A DNA stretch of 64,000 nucleotides from Pleodorina starrii (lineage: Eukaryota; Chlorophyta; Chlorophyceae; Chlamydomonadales; Volvocaceae). Positions 10,140-23,600 of the stretch are shown here, one piece after another; position 1 is the first letter of the stretch; the number at the start of each line of letters is the position of its first letter. Where the stretch lies: NCBI GenBank assembly GCA_030267565.1, contig BRXU01000004.1, positions 4,904,501-4,968,500 on the forward strand. The letters run 5' to 3'. Both the position numbers and the translations under genes were made by a program. The notes below the pieces were generated by a model that saw only the letters and a list, made by a program, of their open reading frames with translations, had not been told where the DNA came from and ran no database searches.

Positions 10140-13100
10140 TCAACGCCCCGTAAACAGGCGCCGCTCGCCACCGGTCGCCCGCTCCGCCCCATCGCCGCCG
10201 CCGCGCCCAGCCCTCTCGCCGGCCGCCACTCCTTCCGCTGACGCCATCCCTTCCGCTGGCCCTGCAGCCGTTGCCGCCCCGTCCTCGCCGCCGCCGCTGC
10301 CATCACCATCGACGCCTTTAAACTCCGCCACCGTCATCCCGCGCGGCACAAACACGCCGCGCATCCGCTTGAGCTTCCTGCTGAAAGAGCGCGCCCGACT
10401 GAACGCAGCCTCCAGCGGCACCCCCTCCTCAATGTAGCGCCGGATGACATCCACCAGCGCCCGATTGCGCTCGCGGTACAGCGACGTGACGCGGCCACTG
10501 TTGCCGGCGCGCGCCGTGCGTCCGATGCGGTGCAGGAAGTCGATGGTGTTGGGCGCAAAGTCCGCCTGGCCCAGGTTGAAAGGGGGCAGCCAGGACAGGG
10601 ACAGCGGCAGTGGGGGCGTGTTTTGCATCGCGGGCCGAGAGACGTGGCCGCAATACACTGGACCAGCGCCGGCGCGAAAGGGCCGGACCGGGAATGTGGG
10701 AACACGGGCTGGGTGTGAGGGAGCGTGAAGTGGCAAGAACCGCTAGCAAACCCATGGGCATCATGGCACTGCTCCCAATACGCCTCGTCCTTTGGAAACC
10801 GCCGCCAGCTGTCGCACCTTCCATGCCAGAAACACCCACCAACCTCATCCGAAAACCGCCCTCCCTCACCTGGACCACGTGTGTGATGCCCTGCACGTCC
10901 AGCCCCCGCGCCGCCGCATCCGTGCAAACCATGACGGTGCCGTCCTGCTCCCGCAGCGCTGCCAGCGCCGCCGCCTGCTCCGGCATGGGCCGACTCTTGT
11001 GATACACCACGTGCGGCACGTGGCCACCGGAGAGGAGCTCCGAGACCGCGTCCGCCGAGGCGCCGTCTGCCGCGAAGATGAGCGTCTTGCCGCGGCGGGC
11101 CTGGTAGTCGGCGTCGCTGCGGACCGCGTCCAGCAGCGTCACGCCAAACGACTCATCCGAAACCTGTGTTAGTCAAAAAAGCGAGGACCGAGGAGTGAAA
11201 CGACGCATGGCGTAGGAAGCAGGAAAGCAAGTGTCCCCGCGGCGGCTATGTGACGGTGGAAGGATGTCTGGCAAGCCGGGAGCGCAGCCAGCAGTGCCGA
11301 CGATGGTGCACCGCCAGTGCAGCGAGGGCATCGTAAGCAACGGAAATTTGGCACAGGGCGTCCGCTGAAGCCACCGTACCCTCGCCAATGACCAAGACCT
11401 TCTACTTCGCCACAGGACCCTGCCGCGTCCTCTCGACGCGTACCGCACCCGCCGCGCCCGCTCCCGACCCACACACTGCGCAGCAGCACCCCATCCCCAG
11501 CGCCCAACCCAGCCCTGAAGCCCACCTCGTGCCAGGAGTGAGCGACCTGCGGTTTGCTCAAGTGCAGCAGCTCCGTGGACACCCAGGTGGCATCCGGGTG
11601 CATCTTGGCGATCTGCGACCCGACGTCCGAGTATGTCACGGAGGGCATCGTCGCCGCCGAGAAAATGTACTGCCGTCGCCAGTACGGCCCGTACTTGGCA
11701 TCCGGATCCAGCGCCCGCTTGGGCCGGTAGCCCTCGGCTAGCATTGCGGGGACGCCGCCTGTGAATGAGGGACATGCCATAGCGGAAGGAGGGGATCGGA
11801 ATAGGGGCTCGGGTTGCGGAGGACTGGATTTCCAGTATTATGGCGTGTAGGCAGGGGCAAGCCACGATAGGACGAGGCGCACGCATGCATACACGTGCCC
11901 TAGCCACAATTCGCAGGTGATGGCCAATGCCGCCTAAGCTTCTCGTCAAAATTGGAGTTCATGTGCTTCTGGATGGCTCCGGCAGGTCCCAAGCCTGCGA
12001 CCGCATGCGAACATGCGCCGCACTCTATTCCAGGCAGCGCCACACGGGCGCGGCCTCCTACGGCAGCATCCTTGCCGGCCTTGCAGCCCCGCAACCCACA
12101 TCACATCTCACTCCGCCGCAACGGCTTGTTACCTTTCCATGCCGCCACCTTGATCTCCCGCGGCAGGCGGTCAAACTCCGACTTGTCCGCCAGCCCCAGC
12201 TCCTCCAGAATCTTAGCCTCGACGCGCCGCCGGTCTGCGACCTTGAACATCTGTTCGGTCCGTGTACAGCAGGATGCGTACTTCTTAAATGTCGGTTAGA
12301 GGATGGTGGCGAGGCGGATTCTGGGCGTGGGGCGGGGCCGCGGCTTGCCGCGGGTTCGACGCGAACAGCTGTACCCGCAGGCCAAGTCCTTCCCTCGTCC
12401 TTTCCAGAAACATTCCAACCTTAGCTCACCGTAAGGATCCGCTCCGTGGCCTTGATATAGGCGTTGCCCAACAGCAGGTCCGCCTCGTCCACGATGACGT
12501 GCCGTACACGCGCCTGCCGTATACCGGCGTGGGAGGAGCGGATGCGCAAATACCCGGGCATCAGCGGCTGGCAAAAATTGAAGCAGCAGCGACACCGCAA
12601 TCGCGCGCAATCCGTGCGAAGACTCCCAGCTGAAAGGCTCTCAAGACACACCCACGCCCTGTACTCCTGTTTCACAGGCACCCCCGCGCCTTTGAGAGGG
12701 ACAGCTAGCTGTATCAACTGGTTTGGGTCCCGTTACTCGCACCAGCTACCGACCGGCTGCGCGGCCGGACCGCTACCTGCATGCCCTCCTCACTCCAGAG
12801 CCAGCCGTAGGCGCCCCCAGCGTCGTTGATAATCGTCAGCAGCCCCGCTGGTGTCGCCACGACCACGTCTGGCGCGTCGAAGGGCGGCGGATTGCTGCTG
12901 TTGATGAGCGCCGCCGTCAGCAGCTGCTCGCCTTCGGGACTGCGCAACCCGTTGACGGTGGCCACCACCTGCTGGCAGAGCGCCGCGTTGGGGCAGAGCA
13001 CCAGGGCGTGGTAGCGGCGCGGCGGCGGCGGGGCTGGAGCCCTGCACACAAAACGGGGCAGGGCGGGGCGGGGAGAGGGAAAAGGGTTGCCGACGGCGGG

Positions 13101-14303
13101 GGTCGCACGGGACCATCCGAGGCGTGAGCGCGTCGCGCCAACCGCTGCTTCCGCTGCCCTGTTCCTGTGCGCTGCTTGCGCCTTACTTTGGAGTGACGGA
13201 TATGTAATAAGGACCCATGCACGCAGCCTACGCGTACGCGTAGCAAGTGGTGGTTGCGAGGACCGCGCCCACGACATCATTGACTCCGAGACAAGGGCCA
13301 CAGCGCGATGCGATGCACCGGCCCATCCCTCCTGAGCGCGAATCCCTCCTGAGAGCCTGGCAGTGGGTGCGGCTGTTGGGATGGGGGTGTTAGGCTTCAG
13401 AAGGCGCACCTGTCGCGCGCGGCGCCGTCCTGGTCGGCCGCCTCCCGCTGCTGCTGTTGTAGATGCAGTGCCGCCCTCTGCTTCAGCATCAGGTGCGCGA
13501 TGGGGACCACGTACGAGAGCGTTTTGCCGCTCCCCGTCTCGGCCGTGATCACCACGGTGCGACCCCTCAGGATGTGGGGCGCCGAAAGCTCCTGTGCATG
13601 GCGGGGCCATGAAACGATAACTTAACTTGGCCTGACAGCTCTGCCTGGCTTTGGCAGTGCATCGACATGCATCAGCCCGGTGGTGTTCAGGCGACATTAG
13701 CTTCCGCACAGGGCACCCGCATCCGGTGGCGTAGGCAGTGACCGGTGGGAGGGGCGCACACGACGCAGCTGGTACACGTGCCGTGCTTCACAGACCCCTA
13801 CGGTTTCGACAGGACAAACCCTTAGGGTTTCGAGGGACAGCCCAGCGCCCCCAGACCACCCGGACCTGGACTTTTGAGGGGCGGCTGAAGCCAGACGCCT
13901 CCAGCGCTTGCTGCAGCAACGTCGACACCTCCAGTCCAGCAAAGCTCTTGTGGGCGTCCGAGTAGAAGGTACTGTCGCCAGACGTCGACGCCTCCGACGC
14001 CACCGCCACGGCCTCCAGGCGCGGAAGCTTGTTGATGCGCCTCTTAACTGCTGCAAAACCGCGTGTAGGAACGAGCGCATTTTGCGCCGCCAGCGGGCAT
14101 TGTGGTAACGGCAAGAGGCTCGACGGGGTCAGAGGCCGACCTAACAAGGCTAATTGTGGAGCAAGATGCGAAACCGGAAAGGCTTGTGCCCTTTGAGCTG
14201 CGCATGACGCCCCAAACGAGTGTTGCATTTGGGCCGGGAACTTTCCGAGGGCGCTTGTCACACGTGAAAGATGTCGCAACATACGTAGTGAAGCGGGTTG
14301 CAA
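10140..14303 (-). CDS. RH22: DEAD-box ATP-dependent RNA helicase, RH22 type, organelle-targeted
   Basis: Nine exons on the minus strand: 14303-13866, 13591-13410, 13041-12777, 12513-12430, 12250-12133, 11994-11908, 11758-11526, 11163-10870, 10565-10140. They join to 708 residues. Helicase motifs in order: Q-motif region KSFAGLEVSTLLQQALEASG, Walker A AETGSGKT, a degenerate Ia (LCPNAAL instead of PTREL) and Ib (ATPAGLL), DEAD at residues 304-307 (VDEADLLLG), SAATMP, CTDAAARGLDV and HRIGRTARAG. Order and spacing match plant RH22, a plastid helicase linked to ribosome assembly. The first roughly 45 residues are basic, Ser/Ala-rich and short of acidic residues, as in a plastid or mitochondrial transit peptide. 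Exon 6 ends at a weak donor (ATT/GTGGCT), so that junction is the least certain. The tail is Gly/Ala-rich. Confidence 0.92.
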
Positions 14304-14690
14304 TTTTTACGTATGGCTAAGTTTTGCGAAGGCAGGACCCTACAAGCACTACGACCTCGCGGAGTACGAGTCATTTTTTGAACGAGATGACCTGACAGCC
14401 GCCCAAGCCGAAGCCCCGCACCTGTTATGTTCCCTACTTCACGTTCCAGGCTGTTTCACAGTGCATCATGAACAGTTTGACTGTTAGCGTACTTCATACG
14501 TCTTAGCCCAGGTTGCCTTTGACGCTGCACCAGCTGCACCCCGCTGCAATGTCACAGAACTCCCAGCATTGCTTCAAATAAATGACCAGAAAATATGTCG
14601 AGTGTAAGAGCATTTTCAATGACGCAGTAGCTGACAGCCAGTAAGCATGTTCGCACCGTGGACCACCTCTGTTGCCCTGCCTAACGCAGC
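14304..14690. promoter_or_regulatory. Shared head-to-head promoter region, RH22-like / formin
   Basis: Only 387 bp separate the two divergent start codons, so both promoters and 5' leaders must lie here. The interval is less GC-rich than its flanks (for example 14572-14600). I see no certain TATA box. An in-frame TAA at 14682 supports the formin start at 14691 unless an upstream exon is spliced in. Confidence 0.6.
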
Positions 14691-17600
14691 ATGCCAAGCA
14701 GCCGGTGGCTCTCAAGCGACAGGGCTCTAATGGAAATGGCGAACGAGGCGGAAAGCCGTCGCTTGGGTGGGTACTGCAAACCATTAGCGCAGCAGAGGCT
14801 CGTCGAACTTCGTCGCCATTTCGTGATTCTCGCTTACGCCTCTTGCAGGGGCTACGCGAGCAGATACAGGCAAACCAGCCAATCAAGCGGCGTTTCGAAG
14901 GGCAGCACCAACGCTGAGCCGTCAGAGCCTGGGGCGGACTCGGAGGCAGCAACCGGCCCCGCCAGCAGCACCGCGAGCGCCTCCGCAAACGCAGCTGCCC
15001 CGTTCCAGCTCGCGACCTCAGGACAGGGCAAGCTGACGATTGTAACCTCCGTGCACTCCACAGCCTCAACACAGACCGATCAGGAAAATGTGGTGCCAGG
15101 CACACCGCCAACGCCGCCGCCTGCCTGTGGTGCCGCCGGGAAGTCGGCGGACGTGGGCAGCATGCCGGCGTGGGGCGCCGCGCCCAGGGGCAAGCTGTCC
15201 AGCCCGCTGCCAATGCTCCATCCGCCGGCTGTCCTCACGAAGTGCGCTTCCACTGTGATAGGCACGAAAGCAATCAGGGAGATTTTACAGTTTACTGGAA
15301 ACGGAATTACGGGCGCGGTCGGTGATATTGACCCTGCAACAAAGGGCTCAAAGCCGAAGGCCGCCACCGGCCCCGCTGTTAAGCCTGCAACCACATGGCG
15401 TACGAGGTATGTGCGGGGATCGGGACGAACACCGGATGGGGAATGCCCCGAACGCTTCGTATGGGTCGCGCGCCGTCCCCAGGATGGGCGGGCAGGACAG
15501 ATGCAGCAGCTGTGGGTCTCGGCAGCCGCAGCGCCGCTCAGACTTCGTGTTGGTGGGCGTAAACCAAACGTGGCCTGTTTTGACGCCCGTCACGGCCCCC
15601 AGGAGCGAGCGCCGCCTCAACATGGAGAGCGAAGTGGTCTTCAAGCTGAAGCTCAAGTGCTACGTCAAACTCGCCGTGCAGGTAAAATAGTCGGCACCCG
15701 CTGCGTGCCCGCACGCCTCCCTGTTTTGGCCTTTTCCTCTCCGCGGCCACCCTGTTTGGCACTTTCCTTCCCGCGGTCGATGTCCCCACGCGCTGTATCA
15801 CCCGCCCGCGGCCATCTCTTGCTTGACCCGCCTGACGCCGCGTCTGCCATTTCTGTCTTTGCTTCATCTCACGGTTTGCCTCGTCCCATCGCATCGCAAC
15901 ACTGTGCAGATTGGCTTCAAGGATGCCAAGGAGTGCAGCACGCTGCCCAGACTCATCCGCTTCGCGCACTCGGGCAGCCGCTCGGGACCGTTTCATCAGC
16001 TGGGCGGCGACGTGTACCTGCAGGGGTCGGAAGGCGAGCCCGGCGTGAAGCAGACCTACCTGCTGGGCGCCCCGCACACGCCCATACAGCAGTACCTGCG
16101 GATCACGCTCGTCGGGCACATCAACCCTCCAGAGCCAGGTGTGAATTTAGAGGATGGAGCTGAGCGGTTCAGCTGCCGTCCGATCCAGGGGTGCCAGTTT
16201 TTTGGTTTGGGAGACGATGTGGCGGGCTCGGGGCGGGGTAGGCTTGAGACAGAAGGGCACGGGGAAACGTATGCCTGCGGGGCCCGGTGCCGCGACCGTC
16301 CTGATTCCCCATCTCTTGGCACGCCCATGCGACGTGCTTTGTATTTGGCACTAGCTGAAAAAACCATGAACAGTCTCTGCCTTCACGGACCTAAGCGCAA
16401 CGCAGCAATCGGTGCCCAATGTCCACTTCCTTTCGGCTGGCTGTGTGACCCTCCGACAGGGCAACACGGAATACACGACGTGCGCACGCTGGAAGTCCTC
16501 GTGCCAGACCCGAAGCTGCCGCTGCCGGTCAGCGTGCCCATCGCCGGCGGCGGCGCAGACGTGCTGGGTCCCGTGAACTCGCCGCCCGCGCCCTCCTTCA
16601 GCACGCTGCGCATCCTCCCCGGCGCGCCTCTCTCGTGCCGCGTGACCTCGCCGCTGCCTTCGCCGCTCCAACCCATCCTCAACGAGAAATTCACCAGTCC
16701 CGCTGCGGCCAAAGACTTCCCGGGGGCTCGGCCGCGCTATGAGCAGCAGCCGGCCTCCTCTTTCAACACCGCCACCACGGCCACCACCGCCGCCACGGCC
16801 ACCAATACCGAGCCAGGCCGCGCGGCTGCGGACGCGCGGACGGAGAAAGGCCGGAAGCTGCAGGCGCGGCTGAACGACACGGCCAGCTCCCGCGCGCATG
16901 CGGCGGCGCAGCTGGAGGCGCAGCAGCAGCTCCAGCAGCAGCAGATGCAGCAGCAGCTGTACCAGCCGCTCGTGCGCGGCCAGAGCTATCCTGCGCCCTC
17001 CACCGGGCCGGTCCGCGCGCGCGTGCACCCTGACGCCTTCTCGCGCTCACTCATGGGGCTCGGCGGCTCGGCCGGGGCGCCACACCAGCAGCCGGGCGCC
17101 GAACCCGCCGCAGCAGCAGCAGGCCCCGGCGGAGGTCGGCTGGTGGCCGGAGGAGTGGCCAACGCCTCCACCGCCGGCGCCGTGAACGAGGGCAGCACCG
17201 GAGCCGGCGGAGTCGCGAGGATCGGGCTGGGGCTGGGCAGGCGGCGGTCGGGCTGCTCCATGCGCAAGTTCATGCAGCTGCACACGCCCATCCCGGAGGT
17301 GTCGGAGAGCAACCTGGCGACGCCGCTGAACGACGTAGGGCACGACGAAGACGGCGGCGACACGGACTGCTCTACGGTGGCGACCGTGACCGGGCAGCCC
17401 CGCATCCTGCGCCTGGGAGACACCTGTGAGTCTAACCGCAGCTGCCAGGACGGCGGGATACTGCAGGGCGATGGTACCGGCATCGACGACGTCAGCCCCC
17501 TGCGGCCCATGCCCAGGCTTGCCGGGCAGGACGGCGGCGCGTGGCCGCCGGTGGCGGTGCCGAATCCAGTGGCGGCGGGCAGGACGTCGCGGGTCAGCGG

Positions 17601-20600
17601 CGCCGGGACAGTGTACGACACTGAAGATGACGAGGTTGTGATGCACGGGAGTGGCAGCAGCCGTGGCGGGAGCGAAAGTGAGGGAGCTGAGGGTGGAGGA
17701 AACGATGGCAGCTCCTCGGACGAGCAGCGGCGGCGGAGCCGGCGGCGGCATGGCGGCAGCAAGGGCACCACCGCCGCGTTGCGGGCCCCAAGCGCGGGCA
17801 GCGCGCAAGGCTCGACGATTGCGGGCGCGGCGCCGGTTGCTTACGGCAGCCCTGAGGCGGGAGCAGCGGCGGTGAGTTCGGCGGCGGCGGCTGACGAGCT
17901 GACGGCGGCGCGCAAGTACGCCATATCAGCCCTCGACAAGATGCTCGGCCACACCCCCAACTCGCAGCGCATCCGATCCCGGCTGCCGTCGATGTCCCTG
18001 CCGGAGGCAATGCAGGAGTTCCTGCAGCGTACCTCCTCAGGGGGCTCCGCCCTGGCAATGGGTGGCGCCGCCGCCGCGCGAATTTCGTCAGCCGGCTCTG
18101 AAGCGCTGTTGCGCTCCATGCCCAGCGTCACAGAGGAGGTAACGCCGCGCGCCGGGGGAGCCAACGGCGCGCGCGGCTGCCATTCCACAGGCGGGCACGG
18201 TGGCGCGCCGGTCTCAGTGGCGTCGGCGGCTGCCATGAGCCGCTCAACCTGCGGCGGTGACGCAAGCGAGAGATTCCTGAGGCTGGGGTTGGGGCAAGGC
18301 CATCCTGGAAGCGCGGAGATGGCGCTTCCGGCGGCTGCGACGGCAAGGACGAACGCGCATCTGGCACGGGCGCCGCCGCCGCCGCCGCCGGGACCACCGC
18401 CGCCGCCACCACTACAATTTTTTGCGTCATCCAGGCCGCCGGCAACAGCGCCACCGCCACCCCCTCCCGGACCGCCGCCGCCACCGCCGCCAGTCATTGG
18501 CGGCGCAGCCAGGTCGGCAGCGGCGCCACCGCCGCCGCCGCCAGGGCCGCCACCACCGCCACCGCTGTCCAGGATCGCATCGGCTCCGCCAGGACCTCCG
18601 CCGCCCGAGATTGCGGTCCCAGCAACCAGGTGTTTATCGGCTCCGCCCCCGCCGCCGGGGCCGCCACCCCCACCGGCTGTCGGATTTCCTGCGGCGAGGT
18701 CCGTGGCGCCACCGCCGCCAGGGCCGCCACCCCCACCGGCCTTTGGCGGCCACCCAGCCAGGGCCGGGGGCCCTCCGCCGCCGCCCCCAGGGCCACCCCC
18801 ACCGCCAGCTGTTGGCGCTCATGCAGCCAGAGCAGTGGCGCCGCCCCCGCCACCGGGCCCGCCGCCGCCACCGGGTATGTTACGGTCGCACGCGGGCCCT
18901 CCTCCGCCCCCACCGCCGCCGCCACCGCTGGGGCACAGGATCGTCGTGGACAGGCCACAGCCGGCGGCACCAGGGCCGGGGCCACCGCCGCCGCCCGGGG
19001 CGCTGCCCCTTGCGGGCCGCGCTGCCGGTGCAGTTAGCCCGGAGCAGCTGCAACCCCTGCCCAGCAAGCCCACCAGCAAGCTGCACTGGACCAAGGTGCC
19101 GACCTACGCGGCTAAGAACAGCGTCTGGTCGGAGATGACGCCGCTCAAGGTAGGCGGGCAAAGTAGGCGGGCTGCATGCTGTCATCTCCGACGCAACCTA
19201 GCGGCGATGCCATGCGGCGTGCGGGGGGGGGTGCGCCGCGTTCATGCCTGCCTCACCTACCATTAGGCCTATCTTCACATCACACTGATGCGGGCAGTAG
19301 GACAGCCTCGCGTCAATTGTGAGTTTGTGACTCACGGCTCACGGCATGGTGGCCGTTTTACGTGACTGTGGGCTAAAGTTAACGTTGCGAGCTGTTGGTG
19401 CTGCATCAGGTGGATGTGGACTTCGCCGCGCTGGAGAACGATTTCGCGGTGGTGGCGCTGCCGGCCAGGGCCAGGGCGCCCGGCGGTGCCACCGTCAAGC
19501 GCCAGCTGCCCTCGGTGACCATCACGGACCCCAAGAAGGCCCAGAACATCGCCATCCGCCTGTCCAAGTTCCGGCCGCTCACCCCGGCGCAGGTACGGCA
19601 CCGTGAGACAGCGCGGCCCCGCCCGTGTGCGCCCGTGCGCCCACCTCGACGGCCGACGGCGACTGCTCTGCTGTCCAAATTCCGTTCGCTGAACGAAGCG
19701 CTAAGCCCAGTGCCAAACTGCCCGTTTGCAGATTGTGCAAAGGCTGGTTCAGATCACCACCATTGGCGAGCCGCTGATGGACGAGGAGCAGCTCGAGGCC
19801 ATCGTCGAGATGCTGCCGACCGAGGTGCGTCCCGCGATATCACATATCAGCAGCTCAAGCACTCGTGGCTTGGCACAGCCTCGACGGTGTGTCGGACGCG
19901 GACCCGACCCTGCCGTGCCGTAACCCTGCCGTAACCCTGCCGTGTCGTGTCTTGGTCCATGATCGTTGTGCGTTGCGCAGGACGAGCGCAAGCGGCTGGC
20001 GGAGTACAAGGGCGACCGGGCGTGCCTCAACGAAGCCGACAACTTCCTCATTGAGGTGCGCTGTTGTCATCGGGCAAGCTGCTGGTTACACACGCCGGGC
20101 GGGGGGCCCCGGCAAGAGGGGCTGCGGCTTGTGCGCTGCTGCTCCTGTGCCTCCAAACTCACATCCCCCCAATCTGGCTACTTTTTGACCTCCATCTGTC
20201 CCTTCGTAACCTCGACGTGCAGCTCCTGCCTATGGCGGCTTACCTGGCGCCGAAGATGCGCCTCTGCATCGCCATGGCCTCCCTGCCTCGCCGCCTGGAG
20301 GCGCTAACCAAGGTATGTGGGTTCCATCCGAGCGGTGACCCTTTCCTTCCTACGTTGTGACGAGGTGTCGGTGAAACTACAGCGGATCCCAAATCCTGCT
20401 ACTTGCCTGTCCGCGTAAGGCTGCGGGCGCTGCGTGAGAGGGCCTGTCATCTGGCGCCCTTCCGTCTGGGCCTCTACTCTGCCGACGGTACACTCCTTCT
20501 CCCCCACACGCTCTTATCTCGCCTGGTCCGGCGATCGATGCCCTCTGCCCCCACTGTCCTGCAGGACGTGGAGCTGGTGTCGAGCGCCTGCTGCGAGGTG

Positions 20601-23600
20601 CGCAGCAGCAGCCTCATGAAGCACATGCTCAAGCTGGCGCTGGAGATCGGTAACTTCCTCAACGCCTCCTCGCCCCAAGGCGCCGCCGTCGGCTTCCACC
20701 TGGACACGCTGCTGCGCCTGCGGGACGTCAAGTCCACCAACAACAAGGGCCAGACGCTGCTGCACTTCGTGGCCAGGTAACGGTGCTCACGAGCCGGGCA
20801 GCCGGCCTTGATTGGCTGTCGTTCCTCTGGAAGGACTGTGTGTACACACTGGTGCTATGAAAGCCCGAGGGAAGCAGCAACGGCCTTGCGCAGCAGCCTC
20901 CTCCTCGCTCAGCCTGTTCGGGCCATGACCCATGGGTCATTTAGCGTTCGGAGGTTGCCTTAGATGGACTTAGGCTCGTTGTGGAGTGTTGCTGGTTCTA
21001 CACGTGACTGCTTATACCGCCTGATTATTACGTCCGGGCTTGCAACTGGCTGGGGCTGCGATGGCGGCGCAGGCAGCAGCTGCGGCAGTACCCCGACGAG
21101 TCCCTGGTGGAGCAGCTGCGCTCCTGCCACCCGGCCAGCAAGCTCAACGTCGCCAGTGTGCTGGACGAGCTGCGCGGCATGCGAGCCAAGCTCAAGGAGC
21201 TGGCCCGGAACATGCACGCAGCGGGCGGCGACGAGCACCCAACGCCGTTCCAGGTAAGCCAGGTTTGGTTTGCCTTGGCACCTCCCTAGCAGCACACCTT
21301 TTTTCTTACGCAGCCCCCCTGTCAGCCGTCGTGCTTGGGCCCGCGCCCGCGTCTGCTTACAAGTTTCTTGGCCGGACACGAATTGCGGGCAACATGCTGG
21401 TGGTTGCGTGCGGAACTTGTAACTACTTGTTCGTTGGCGCCACCGGCCTGGCTGGCTGGCACTTGGCTTTGCTTCCTCGCGTTTCCTGCGTCTGCGCTGC
21501 AGACCGCTGCGCTGGTGTTCCTGGACGAGACTATGGGCAGGATCGACTGCGTGGAGGCGGCGGCCAAGGAGGCGGACAGCGCCTTCCTGCAGATCCGCGC
21601 CTACCTCAACGGCAACAACGACAAAACCGACATGCCGCGCTTCTTCTACGTTCTGAGCTCCTTCGCGATCGACCTGGCCAAGGCGCACGCCGAAAACACC
21701 GAGTTCGACGCGCGGGTGGGAAGCGCGGGCATTCACGGTCGCTTGCCTTTTCCCCAAAACCTCGCTTGCCTTCCTCCCAAAATCCATCAGGACTCCCTAA
21801 GTCGCCCTGCCCAGGGCACAGCGTCCCCGACCGCCGCATGGCCGAAACTGGCGCGTGCAGCACGAAAGCAGCAGCAGCATCAAGATCTTATGCGCTCGCT
21901 GTATTTCCTGTGTTTGCAGGCGGCCAGGGCCAAGCTCGCAGCGGAGAAGACGCCGGTGAAGTCGGGCACGCGCGCCGCCAGCCGCCTGACGCCCGCCAGC
22001 GACCCGGGCCCCAAGGCGCGCATCCTCAACGCGGTCCGCGCCTTCAGCCGCCTGCGGCCGGCGGACCGGAAGGCGCTCCTGACGGAGAAGGGCGCGCGCG
22101 ATCGCATCCGCGAGCACAACATCACCGTGCGGCAGAGCATCGCCCACATGCCAGCCAAGCTGGTACCAGGTGAGGCCACCTGGACGGCGGTGGCGCGCGG
22201 GTGCCCCCGCGCCCGTTCGCGTGGATGGGCGAGCTAAGCTACGGTAGCTCCCTGGCTAGCTAGGCACTGTCCTGGTTGCCTAGCTGCGCGCCTGCGCTAT
22301 GGGCTCGCCTGGAGCTGGAATCCGGTATAGTGAAGCACCGTGTGATTACAGATAACCCAGCTTAGTCGAACGCGATGCCGTCTCCTCCCTCCCATCGCCC
22401 CTGCAGCGAGCGCCACGACAACCCCGGTGGGCAAGACACTCGCGGCGCCCGGCTTGCGCGTGCCGCTTGGAGGCGGCACGCCCGAGTCAGCGACGCGGTC
22501 CGGGGTATCGCCGGCGACTGTTGCCGGCAGCCCCTCGCCCGCGCCGTCTTCGACCGCCACTGAGCAGTCGCTCGCGCAGGGCCTGCAGCAGTTCAGCCGC
22601 GAGGCGCTGTTGCGCCTCAGCATGCCCTCCGACCTGCTCAAGGTGGCCATGGCACAGATGCGCCTTGGTGCCGGCACGGGCGCAAGCTCGGGCACCAGTG
22701 CGGGTATGGGCGCAGGCACGGGCGCGCACGCTGTGCGCAAGAGCCGGGTCCCGGGGCGGAGCCCCTCCGCCGGCAGCGGAGCGGCGGGCGCGGCCAGCAT
22801 CATTGCGCGCATCCCCGAGGAGGGTCTGCCTGCGATGGGGTAAGCGGGCGAGCAAGCGCCCAACCGGGATGGACGCCACGTGCGGTATCGTCGCGCCATT
22901 CCTTGTTTGCGTATCCCGCCGCGCGTTTTCCTTTTCCCTGTGTGCGTCCGCCAGCCGTGACTGCTATAGCCGTTACCTTTGTTTGCGCAAGGCCAGGGCG
23001 GGGACAATTGCCAGCGCATGGCGGTGGCTGATCCGAAAAGAAGCCGGTAAGGAGCCGTAGTACTGACGCCCCGGCGTGCGCGGCCTTGCGTCCCCCGGCG
23101 CAGGGACGCAACGGGAGGCACATCGCCGCTGCTGCAGCGCTGCCTGCCCTACCCTCACCATCGTCCCAAGATGGCCGCGCCGCCAAAGCTGGACCTGTCC
23201 AAGCTGCGCACAAGCGCCGCGATGGAGCCGATCAGCAACCGCAAACTGGGCGTGCGCCTCTCGACGGCGCGCCAGGCGGGGCGCATCAAGACGCTGCTCA
23301 CACCGCGGCTGCGGCCCGCGCGCACGCCACGCATGCCGGGCGGCGGCGGCGCTGGTGGCGGCGGTCCGAGCTCGCCCTCGCCCTCGCCGGTGCAGCGGCT
23401 GAGCGGCAGCAGACTTGCGCCGTTGGCGAACGACGACGGAGGGGACGCCGGCGAAAGCGGCGCCGGCGACGATGGTGGCGAGGGCAACCTGGTTGAGAGC
23501 CTGGTGGGCGGCTTCATGTCGCCTGGCGCGGACCACGAGCTGAGCGATCGCGAGGACGCGGAGGGTTACAGGTGAGCGTGCGGCGGTTACATGGCTACAA

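Noticed and set aside
15823..19266. Single 1,147-codon plus frame
   Set aside because: Read-through of introns: exon 3 ends at 16138 and exon 4 starts at 16460, with good splice sites and matching phase; the frame also runs past the FH2 donor at 19150.
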